A stretch of 17,112 nt of DNA, taken from positions 1 to 17,112 of the forward strand of contig LSSN01002971.1 in the NCBI GenBank assembly GCA_001970855.1. Reading direction: 5' to 3'. Shown here one piece after another: positions 8,332 through 17,112 of this stretch. Each line of letters begins with the position of its first letter. The first letter of the stretch is position 1. The translations under genes and the position numbers were made by a program. Under the pieces are notes generated by a model. It worked only from the letters and a program-made list of their open reading frames with translations, did not search any database and was not told the DNA's origin. The DNA is from Smittium culicis. Its lineage: Eukaryota; Kickxellomycota; Harpellomycetes; Harpellales; Legeriomycetaceae.

Positions 8332-10781
8332 TTATTTACTCTTTTGTACTAACTGGAAAATTTTAAGTTTGAATTTTTCGATTTCAGCATTTGTCCCAAT
8401 TGGCAGAGCATAAAAACTTAATACATCGAGGCACTTCTCCGCGAGAAGAATCTAAAAAAGCAATAAAAAAAATTTAGATTTTTCATTATACAAGTTTTTT
8501 ATAAAATGGAGTAATCTTGTTTATAATAGGATATCTATTAATAGGAAACAGGGGTTATATATATGTAAATTTTAATTATACAAGAAAAATGTATAAATTG
8601 TAATGAGTAAAATACTTTTTTTTTATCATGAGAATTGATGTTAGACTTGAAGCTGTCAACTAGAGCTGAAAATGAGCTATTACTAGTAGCTGTAATTAGC
8701 AAAAGCCATAGCTTAACCAAACTTAAATTAACTCTATCGTTAATATCAACGTTTATTGATAGAGATCTAGGCTTGTACTCGTTTTCTAGTTCCTGTTCAT
8801 TTTTTTCTGCACCCTTTGGGTAAGATTTAGAGTCAGTGCCAGGATAGTTTACATTAATGTTACAATAATTGAAATTGGTTACACTTCTCAGTTCAGCTTT
8901 TATTTCATTTAATGATGAGTAAGCGATACATGAGCCAGTAGTGCTTTTAGAAATTCCAGATATAAATGTGTGTACAAGCTGGGAGATCTTGTATTCGCTT
9001 AGTGATAGCTTTGTATGGATTTCTTGTTTTGCGTTTGAGGAAAATGAAAACTGGGAAAATATCTTGAATAATGATAAAGAAGAGATCAGATCTTGGTGTT
9101 TTTTTGAATAATTAGATAATTGCGGTGACTGGAGTAAGCCATGAGGCTCAATTAAAGTGACTAATTGCATAAACAAGTTGCAGATCGGCAGTACACTCTT
9201 TTTATTTATAAAATTGAAAGCTAAAACAGAGATATTATCGAAAAGAATATTTGGAAGAGTATCACCGCATTCATTTATAAAATCATTATTTAGTAAATAT
9301 TTGAAAAATGAATATGACTGTTTGGGGACTAGGTTGGTGTTATATTTATCGCTGAATAATTGATAATTCCGGCTATTTGAGCAAATATAAGATTCAATTA
9401 AGCTTTCAGTAAATGAATTACAGCGTGATTTAGTTTCTATATTTTGAAGTTGAATTATAGCGCTCTTTGATTTTTGGAATTCTACTAGTAATAATGGCGC
9501 TAAGCAGAATTCTCGCACAAGCATGCAGTTGTTCCATAGTAAATATTGTAATTCATAGCTAAACTCGTTGAAAACGGGCTGATTCATCATATTGTTATTG
9601 ATAGTGTTGTTATTTAATTGATAGGCGTTGATTTTCCAGTTTTTTAAAAACACTAGTTGAATAAAGTCGTTTGTGTTGTTTACTCTTTCCCAAAAGTAGT
9701 CATTGTTTTTGAATTTATAAGTTGCTCTCGATATCATATCCTTAGGGTAAGTTTGTGATTTTTCAGTTATCCAGAATAAATAGAAAATTATATTATCCAC
9801 AAGATCCTATTTTTTTTTCCAAGTTTATATACAAGTTAGAAAATAGTTTATTCAACTTTTTATATTTTAATGGCAAAATTGCAGAAAAATAACCTAAAAA
9901 GAAATAGATAATTAGTATTAACACAATGCAAAAAAATTTCAAACAGAAAAAGAAGTGGCGAGGTATAGTAATATAATAGAAATTAAATATATGAATTAGT
10001 TTGATTTATAAAAACCTTCGTTATTAGAGAGCATTGGTTGGGAACCGAGTCGATAAAACTGTTGAATTTGACTAAAATAGAGCGTTCCAAATGGTTCTTC
10101 AAGTTAGGAATTTTTTCGGAAAAGTAGTTCTTTTTTAGCTTAGACAATTTTTCGATATAGCTACTTCCATCCCAAATAAACCCAAATAATTTCGATATAT
10201 TTTCATTGCACCACTTTATAGCCCTAAAATCAAATTTAAAGATCGAATTAAAGAGAAGATGGGTTAGAATACCTATTATAGTATTTAATTAATTTCAAAA
10301 TTATGGCTTAAAAAAGAAGATAGATAACTTTTTGTCTCTGTAAACGGGATTAGAATCAAGTATTTTAGAGTATTCAAGTACGGTCAAAAATAAATTGTAG
10401 CAAACATCAGGATCGAAAACAGAGTACTCACTGCTACACAAGGTATTCAAAAACTCTCCATATTGAGGATATGAAATCGCACATGAATATGCTGTCTTTT
10501 TTGTTTTCAACATCTACTCTTGATTTTTAATAAAGATAGTGAAAGATAAGTACATTTTAAATGGTGAGATTTATGAGTATTTTATTCGAAAAAAGAAATG
10601 GTATGTATTATATATAGAGCGAATTTTTATATAAAATAAATATTGAAATAGACTTTACTTGTTGTGCTATCAGTAAGCCAGCAATTAAATTATCACTCTT
10701 TATTGGTATGTCCCTGTTTCTGACGGATATACAATACTCCAAGTAACAAGTCCGAAGCTTATCGACTGAATTTAATTCCAT
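8332..10781 (-). CDS. unrecognised 608-residue protein, five exons
   Basis: Exons: 10781-10659, 10513-10329, 10223-10016, 9806-8616 and 8451-8332. Introns are 145, 105, 209 and 164 nt, phases 0, 2, 0, 0, all ending in TAG. The exon lengths sum to 609 codons including TAA, and every junction stays in frame, which is the main support. An in-frame TAA directly precedes the ATG at 10781. The last exon adds 39 residues (ILLAEKCLDV... to ...LVQKSK) and replaces a poor read-through tail ending in PVSY. The protein is rich in Leu, Ser, Asn and Lys and looks mostly helical. There is an Asn-rich run at about 236-247 and a charged, probably disordered stretch near 500-530. I see no signal peptide, clear membrane segment or catalytic motif. 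I do not recognise the family; a helical-repeat scaffold subunit is a guess. Confidence 0.75.
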
Positions 10782-11250
10782 TTATTTATTCTGATTTAAA
10801 GATTGTTTAATAAGAAAGTGATATGAAAGATATTCTGGTAAATATCAGAGAGCTTTAAAAAGTTCTAAAAGTCAAAGTTAAAATCACAAAGTTATTCCCT
10901 TTCGAATTTTTGATTTGATCTATGTAGCCAATAGAAGTCATTGATTTTTTACAACAAAAAAATTATTATTATTGCTTATAGATGGGTTTCATAGTATTAT
11001 AGTTGAATGAAGTTGTGGATTAGCTTTCAAATAATTGATTTATAAAGAGATAATAAGTTTTAAATCTTGTTTATTATACTATTTATAAAAAAATTATAAA
11101 GCTGCAAAGGGCAATAATTTTTAGAGTTAGCTAATAGAGCTTACAGATTGAAAGTATTTTTATTTTATTGGATTTCAGTATAACAAAAAAAAGTTTTAAA
11201 ATGATAGAAAAAAAAAAGTCAAGGGAGAGGGGGGTATTTATTTGAGGAGT
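10782..11250. other. intergenic, probable promoter of the unknown gene
   Basis: 469 bases between the 3' end of eIF2 gamma and the start of the unknown gene, both on the minus strand. It should hold the eIF2 gamma transcript end and the unknown gene's promoter. No defined motif is visible. A CCCTTTC at about 10895 is not accompanied by a second MITE end. Confidence 0.5.
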
Positions 11251-13088
11251 CTAGGATTTAGTGGCAAATACAGTACCTTTAGTGATTTTAGCCCAACCGA
11301 TCAATCTCCAATGCTTATCAATTCTTCTACTGATGGCAATCTTTTCTCCAACCTCAGTACATGAAGGTGTGGTCAATAGCAATTTAGCAAGATCTGCTTT
11401 AACACCCATAACTTTAGCGCCAACAGAAGTTGAACCGATGTTAATTAGCAAAATTTCACCTTTAGCGATCTTTGAGATTCTGATTTGCTTCTTGTCTTCA
11501 GTTTTAACACCCAACAATCTACGAAGCAAGAAGTAGTTTACTTCTAAATCTATGTAAATTTCTGGTAATTTTCCGACACTACCTAAGACTTGACCAACAA
11601 GACGATCAGCTCTGCATAGTGTAGGATCGATCATAGTACCAACACCAATAAGTCCTCCAGGTACTGCGAATTTAAGTTGGTTTTGTTCAGCATTTAAAGA
11701 CAAGACTCTTGAGAAAATTGGTCTAACAATGAAGCCTCCACTAGTATCTTTGGCCAAAAGACCTGGTCTAATTTCAATTTCATCTCCAATCTATTATAAA
11801 ATTAGTAATTGTATAATTCAGGCACAAAAGAAAGAAAAAGCGATAACTAAAAATTTAAAAAAGATAATCATAATGGGTTAAAGGTTCTTAAAAATTTAAT
11901 TTAAAGAAGGACTTACTCTCAATACACCCTTGAGAATACTACCACCAGCAACACCACCTTTGAGTTCTTCAACACCAGCTCCAGGCTTGTTTACGTCAAA
12001 CGAACGAATAACTATTAGACGAGGATCAGAGCTAAAATCACGTACTGGAATTGGGATCTTTTTGACGATGTATTCGATTACTGCATCAGTGTTATATTTG
12101 AGCTGAGCAGAGATTGGTACGACTGGAGCGCTTGAAGCAACAGTACCTTTGGTGAAATTTAGAATTTGGTCGTAGTGCTCTTTAGCCTGTTCTTCTTTAA
12201 CCAAATCAACTTTGTTTTGTAAGATGATAACATGCTCCAATTGCATAATCTCAACAGCAGCAAGATGTTCTGAAGTTTGGGGTTGGGGACAATTTTCATT
12301 AGCAGCAATAAGCAGAATAGCGGCATCCATTACCGCTGCACCGTTAAGCATTGTAGCCATAAGAATGTCGTGACCTGGGCAATCAACAAATGAAACGTGT
12401 CTAAAATCATTGATATAAATTTTTTAATAAAAAAGTTAAAGCTGGGTATCAATAAAAGCCAAAGGGGTAGCCAAGTTGGTAATAGCGAAACAAACCTCAA
12501 TAATCTCATAGTACCAGTGCAGCCAGATCTATCGCATGGGAAAGAATCTTCTTTGTCGGAGCGACAAGATTTATAGCATCCAGGTCTTGGACATTCAGAA
12601 AAATCACATTTGTAAATCTAAGCGTTACCAAAGGAGAATTTAAATAATGCGATTATGAAGGGATACTAAAATATTAATATATTAAAAATATACCTTTGCA
12701 TTAGCGTAACCAAGTTTGATGGTAATATTACGTTCTAATTCGTTTTTAAATCTAACGGTCTATAAAGGGGGTAAGTACTATTATAGTGAGAAAAAAAAAT
12801 AAATATGTTGAGTAAAAAAATTGAAATAATCTATACTTGGACACCAGAGATCGATTTGACAAGGGTAGATTTACCGTGAGCTACGTGACCAATGGTACCT
12901 AATTGAAGAGAATTATGGGAAAGATGAAAATTTATGATAGGAAAACAAGGAATATAATATACTTGAAGAGTGGAGAAATTAATTATACCTATGTTGATGG
13001 TTGCTTGATGAGACATGACCTCAGGGGATAGAGGATTTAGCAATGAAGGGTCTATGGATTGACCATTATCTAGTAGAACTAACGACAT
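11251..13088 (-). CDS. GCD11: translation initiation factor eIF2 subunit gamma
   Basis: Six exons: 13088-12989, 12898-12837, 12759-12694, 12617-12496, 12400-11917 and 11790-11251. Introns are 90, 77, 76, 95 and 126 nt, phases 1, 0, 0, 2, 0. The product is 457 residues, ending in TAA. This GTPase subunit of the eIF2 heterotrimer carries Met-tRNAi to the 40S ribosome in the cytosol. Visible motifs: P-loop GHVAHGKST (37-45); ERNITI switch region (63-68); zinc knuckle with Cys80, 85, 104 and 109; DCPGHD (123-128); NKVD (179-182); and SAQLKYN (214-220). Beta-barrel domains 2 and 3 follow: [14 protein letters not shown], then [12 protein letters not shown] and KHWRLIGWA near the end. The best-known equivalent is yeast Gcd11. 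The N-terminal extension is short, about 30 residues. The last exon's true start is ATTGGAGATGA at 11790, not an internal TTG. Confidence 0.97.
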
Positions 13089-13231
13089 TTTGGTTGGTAT
13101 TCTCGTTATTTATGAAATTTACTCTGTGTTGTTTATACGATTGTGAAGTGTAGTAATAAACCTCAAAATTTTTAATAAAGCTAATAAAAAATTTTTTTTT
13201 TGCGAAAGAATGAGTAGTATATCTAAACAAA

Positions 13232-13490
13232 ATGACTCTTTTTTACAAAACAATCATGGTTCAAAATAATCCCTTTTTTGTCCCTAAAAAAAATAAACAC
13301 AAATATCTGATTAAATCAACTCTCCACTACTTGCGTTGCCATTCGCTAGCTAGATTTGAATCCCTCAGTAAAAATTTGACCTCTAAACAGCTAATCCAAT
13401 AAGTTCCCTTTTTTCTCTTCAGCCCATTCATATACTCGTAAATATATACTAAATCAAGAATTGATCACTAGCTTCCAATTGAATTCTTGA
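13232..13490 (+). CDS. candidate small basic protein, divergent from eIF2 gamma
   Basis: Low confidence. Exon 1 at 13232-13367 and exon 2 at 13423-13490, joined by a 55-nt intron with GTAAAA, a GCTAATC branch-like site and a pyrimidine tract ending CTCTTCAG (phase 1). They give 67 residues with many Lys, His and Arg (for example FVPKKNKHKYLIK, then LHYLRCHSLARF). The stretch is richer in G+C than the desert beyond, and the spacing of 143 bases from the eIF2 gamma start fits a divergent promoter. Against it: the intron would be the only one here ending in CAG, it is shorter than the others, and no family is recognised. Further exons to about 13660 are possible. It could equally be promoter or untranslated DNA. 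Confidence 0.25.
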
Positions 13491-15255
13491 ATTGGTTTAT
13501 TTCAATTACCCTGCATAGAAACCTTAGCCAACCAATTTCTCGCATTTCTTATTAGCAAACTTCTATAATAAATAACCGATACCCATTGGCTTTTTAGAAC
13601 ACTTCATCCTTCCTGGTTGAAATATATCCAACCAAATACTATCCAAGAAGATAAACCAGCTATAAACATTCTAAAAGCTGGAATTTGGCTTAAAAGCTAT
13701 TTATTTTATACTAATGCATTCATAAAATCAAAAAATATGGCAAATTAATTTTTGATATATATTTTGAATAAAATCAAAATGACTCTTGATATTCTCAACA
13801 GCGACTTTGCATAATAAATTTAAAATTATGAAACAATAAATCAGCAGTTAAAATTAAAAAATTTATCTTATAACTTGTAATTAAAATATTTTCATTAGAA
13901 TAACTCAAAAAGTAAAAAATAATATACTATACTATCAAAAAAAAATGTAAAAGCGCTTAAGCCGATTCTACAAAAAAAATAATAATAATAACCATTAATA
14001 AACCGCCATGCTTATCCTAAAAATCTTTTGATGAACTCAGAAATATTCAATTAGTGCTTTGCTTTGAATTATATATATATAACCTGATAAATCGATGTTA
14101 TTTCAGTAAGTCTCTTTCTATCAAATTTTTCCTATTTGTTAACTATTATTAAATTATAAAATTACACTAAGATATTATTTTGAATATACTATTCTTATCA
14201 TTCAACAATTTTATTCTTTAAAATTATCAAATAATTTTTTAAATAAAATAATCATCTTTAAGAAATCTCTCAAGTATAACTTGTATAAATTTAAACGAAA
14301 AATCTATGTGTAGCGAAATAAAGAACTCGAATGTGAACATTTAACCAATTAATAATATGCTTAATCTTATAGAACACCGCTTAATAGCCTGAAATAAAAG
14401 CACAATGTTGAGTTTATAATTATTATTACATGACAGAATGCTATTTATATTAACTCGATAGGAGATAAGTGTATAATATAATTTTTAGACGTTTTTCCTA
14501 TAATACATAAGGTAAAAATTTCTAAGTTTATAATATGCCTTTTTATTTATTATATAATTTATATTACTCTAATTTGCGAATTTTATAATTAAATTAAAAT
14601 TAATTTTCTATAAAAAGCAAATGTAGTCGTTATTCTATTTTTTTGAGGCGAGAGGATCGAAGCATTGTTTTTTAAACTAATATAAAATATTAAAACGTAG
14701 TTTTTTTATATACTTTGACTCTTATTCTTTTATCAACTATTAATTATTGATTTCTAATTATTAATTATTAATTTTTTAAAATATTTATTTACTATATCTT
14801 ATTATTAAACCCCTTTTTCTTTTCATTTTGATTAAATCTTGTTTATATTATGTCTCAAATTCCAAGTCTTCGTTTAAGGGTCTATAATTATAAAAATAAT
14901 AATTGGTAAAAAATATTAAAGTGTTGTAGAATAGGGTGTGTATTAATAGTATATTCAATATAAGAATATTAATAGAATATTTAAAAAAAGAAATTAATAG
15001 TGGATTTAAAAAAGTATTAAATATATCACATCTGAACAATATCACAAACTCATAAAAAACATTCTTTATTCATAGAGTTCATAGATATTGTTTGCCGAAA
15101 GATAAAAAAATAGCTTTATATATATAAGTGAAATTTAATATTTAAATTTTATAGTAAAATATTTAAAATTTCATCTGAATCAAAATGAATTTAAAAATTA
15201 CACTTAAATTTACATCATTTTTATTTATATATTACTTATTACAGTAAATCTTTTG

Positions 15256-15317
15256 GGTAATCAACTGCTATTTTTACCCCAGTTTCGGCCAAATACTCTC
15301 TCAGTTGGAAGATTGCC
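15256..15317. other. GC-richer hairpin patch, possible structured RNA
   Basis: On the + strand GGTAATC (15256-15262) pairs with GATTGCC (15311-15317), and next to it AACTG (15263-15267) pairs with CAGTT (15302-15306), giving 12 base pairs around a 34-base loop. The patch stands out in composition. All nearby frames on both strands are open for 25-40 codons, so coding potential cannot be told from the frames. No family is recognised. Confidence 0.25.
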
Positions 15318-15620
15318 ATTATAAAGGGTTTTTAACGCTAAAAATAGATTATAAGGCACTGGCTAAAAATTAACAAAAAAAAAATTATAATCTAGCTTAC
15401 TAAGTAAGTAATTTAATTTTTTTATTTTTTTTATAAAAATCTAATCTGTTTTTATTTAAATATTATGTTTTAGCTGTCATACTAGAAATTATACATTGAC
15501 TCATTTACAGCTATATATGAAAATAATGGCGATTTGCCTTCTCGGAGTGCAATTGACAATAGGCTTAATTATTAGCAATATAAATAGCTGATTCAATAAT
15601 AAAATTTATTAAAACTTACA

Positions 15621-15645
15621 AATTTAATTTAATTTAATTTAATTA
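15621..15645. repeat. AATTT pentamer microsatellite
   Basis: Five tandem AATTT-type units in the gene desert, the last one ending in A. Confidence 0.8.
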
Positions 15646-16310
15646 GCCTATAAAATTGATTTTATAAAAATGAGATACGCTTCAAAAAATAAAGTGACAA
15701 CTTTTTCGACTTAAAATTCATGAAGTTTCCTTCTTAGAGAGTTAAAATCTCAAGGTGGTTCCATATTGGATTTTTTCTAAAATAGTTATTGATATTAATA
15801 TAGTATATAATTACATCAAACATATTCAAACTATGTTTGCCTTATATTTAATATATTCACTTAAACATCAAAAAAAAGATTTATACGCTTCTCTGCTCAT
15901 TTTAAATAGCATTTATATAGTATAGTGATTCTAAAATATATTATTAAGTATATGTTTGGGGTGAAGGAATATATTAAGTTTGGGAATAGCATAGAAATAA
16001 AAAGAAATGAATATTATTTTTTCATATTAATTAGATTTGATTCTTGAAATCATTGTTGTAATATTGAATATAAAGAGCCTCTAAACCAACTGTACAAAAA
16101 ACAACATAAATTAATTTATAAATGCAAGGAAATAGTGTCTAAAGTAACACTATTTCATAAGAAAAAATTAGTGAAAATAATAATAAAAATAACACTATTA
16201 GCAACTGAAAGTATTTAAAATATCTAGGTCAAAAATATTTCTATAAATAGGTAAAAAGTTATAAAACCCATACCTCATTCTCAAAAAAATATTAAAAAAA
16301 TAATTTTTCA

Positions 16311-16330
16311 AGCGGCCCCCCTCCCCCGCT
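16311..16330. other. C-rich hairpin
   Basis: AGCGG (16311-16315) pairs with CCGCT (16326-16330) across a loop made almost only of C. The full tract is six C, one T, five C. It is the only long C run in the window. The minus strand carries the matching G-rich tract inside a 53-codon frame that I do not trust as a gene. Confidence 0.5.
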
Positions 16331-16733
16331 CTAGCAGCTTCATACCATCTGGGCATTGGTTTAAGGTTTCTTTCTGTTTAAACACTCATATTACTTAATT
16401 TTAAAGTCAACACATCAAAATCTTTAAAGAAAATAAAGGTAGTGAATTAAGATAAATTTGCCATTTATATGTGATTATTTATCATTTCTATTAACAAATG
16501 ATGATTTAATAATATCAAAACTTGCACCATTTTTTAAAAACATTTAGTTAAAATTATTTAAAATTTTTATTTTTGTAATTGCATAATTAAATTTCGAATA
16601 ATTTATTTCTTTACAATTAATTTTATAAAATTTTCTCATCATATTAACGTATTAGTAAATGGACGATTTTTATACAATATTAATAGATTTTTAGAATTTT
16701 TACAAGAAATTAATGATAATTTTTTTATTAATT

Positions 16734-16950
16734 GATATTAGAGATTAGAGATTAGAGATTAGAGATTAGAGATTAGAGATTAGAGATTAGAGATTAGAGA
16801 TTAGAGATTAGAGATTAGAGATTAGAGATTAGAGATTAGAGATTAGAGATTAGAGATTAGAGATTAGAGATTAGAGATTAGAGATTAGAGATTAGAGATT
16901 AGAGATTAGAGATTAGAGATTAGAGATTAGAGATTAGAGATTAGAGATTA
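16734..16950 (+). repeat. GAGATTA heptamer satellite, 30 perfect units plus one variant
   Basis: Thirty uninterrupted identical units of GAGATTA fill 16741-16950 (210 bases). The unit just before, at 16734-16740, is GATATTA, one base away from GAGATTA and also one base away from the GATATTG unit of the next array. All units share one phase. The lack of any substitution means a young or actively homogenised array, or an assembly product. No reading frame crosses it. Confidence 0.97.
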
Positions 16951-17112
16951 GATATTGGATATTGGATATTGGATATTGGATATTGGATATTGGATATTGG
17001 ATATTGGATATTGGATATTGGATATTGGATATTGGATATTGGATATTGGATATTGGATATTGGATATTGGATATTGGATATTGGATATTGGATATTGGAT
17101 ATTGGATATTGG
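16951..17112 (+). repeat. GATATTG heptamer satellite, 23 units, cut by the window edge
   Basis: Perfect GATATTG units begin directly after the last GAGATTA with no spacer and in the same 7-base phase, and continue to the end of the window, so the true length is unknown. The unit differs from GAGATTA at positions 3 and 7. It is not a known telomere repeat, although a heptamer array ending a contig leaves a telomeric or subtelomeric origin open. Confidence 0.97.

Larger units (their letters stand above)
13491..16733. other. gene desert approaching the satellite
   Basis: About 3.2 kb of very AT-rich DNA with no convincing gene. It contains a near-palindrome CCAATTGAATTC...TTGAATTGG around 13475-13495, an AATTT pentamer run, a GC-richer hairpin patch at 15256-15317 and a C-rich patch at 16311-16330. 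A 65-codon minus frame at 14848-15045 is Ile/Leu/Asn-rich with no domain and looks like chance. Confidence 0.5.

Noticed and set aside
8538..8615. Read-through end of the unknown gene (tail ending in PVSY)
   Set aside because: A GT donor at 8615 and TAG acceptor at 8452 join in frame to a 39-residue, better-composed final exon, while the read-through tail is translated A/T intron.
10889..10940. Possible third MITE end (CCCTTTC followed by a TTTTTGATTTGATCTAT stretch)
   Set aside because: It has no TTAA, no partner end at the expected 196-bp distance, and the similarity is mostly A/T.
13345..13375. GATTTGAATCC resembling a tRNA B box
   Set aside because: The surrounding bases do not form a T-arm or acceptor stem, and no A box lies at the right distance. 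No tRNA was found elsewhere either.
14848..15045. 65-codon minus frame
   Set aside because: Ile/Leu/Asn/Phe-rich translation of A/T DNA with no motif.
16311..16333. Resemblance of GCGGCC...CCGCTCTAG to a cloning-vector polylinker
   Set aside because: The middle is a poly-C tract that breaks the match and the flanks are native-looking A/T DNA, so vector contamination is not supported.

Overview
This is a eukaryotic nuclear window, very rich in A+T (about three quarters by eye) and sparse in genes. Four genes are recognisable at protein level, and a fifth multi-exon gene is clear from its reading frames. The organism is most likely a fungus. The translation factor eIF2 gamma resembles fungal Gcd11 closely and keeps both Cys pairs of the zinc knuckle. 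The HMG/YABBY-like protein and the PDCD5 protein also look fungal. A nuclear mitochondrial ribosomal protein (uS11m) means the cell keeps a translating mitochondrion. The genetic code is standard as far as can be seen. Short GT-AG introns are common.

Layout, left to right: (1) 1-723, AT-rich, no gene seen; (2) 724-1443 (-), uS11m; (3) 1444-3823, a gene-free stretch holding two copies of a 196-bp piggyBac-like MITE (1718-1913 and 3394-3589), a 134-bp foldback (3192-3325) and a GC-rich island (2812-2888); (4) 3824-4207 (+), PDCD5; (5) 5046-6162 (-), HMG/YABBY-like protein in two exons; (6) 6163-8331, no gene seen; (7) 8332-10781 (-), an unrecognised 608-residue protein in five exons; (8) 11251-13088 (-), eIF2 gamma in six exons, 457 residues; (9) 13232-13490 (+), a weak candidate for a small basic protein divergent from eIF2 gamma; (10) 13491-16733, mostly bare AT-rich DNA with two small GC-richer patches; (11) 16734-17112, two abutting heptamer satellites, GAGATTA x30 then GATATTG x23, running off the right edge.

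The genes do not form a pathway. eIF2 gamma is cytosolic translation initiation, uS11m is mitochondrial translation, and PDCD5 and the HMG protein are probably nuclear or cytosolic housekeeping factors. Several obvious ORF starts are artefacts of splicing. The HMG protein, exon 4 of the unknown gene and the last exon of eIF2 gamma all begin inside introns or at non-ATG codons. The spliced models join in frame at all ten introns. All ten of those introns end in TAG and none in CAG.

The less ordinary signals are the phase-locked double heptamer array with a one-step intermediate unit at its left edge, the TTAA-flanked MITE pair, and a few compact GC-rich islands that could be structured RNAs or mobile-element scars. 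Nothing here is a bacterial-style defence or mobile system.
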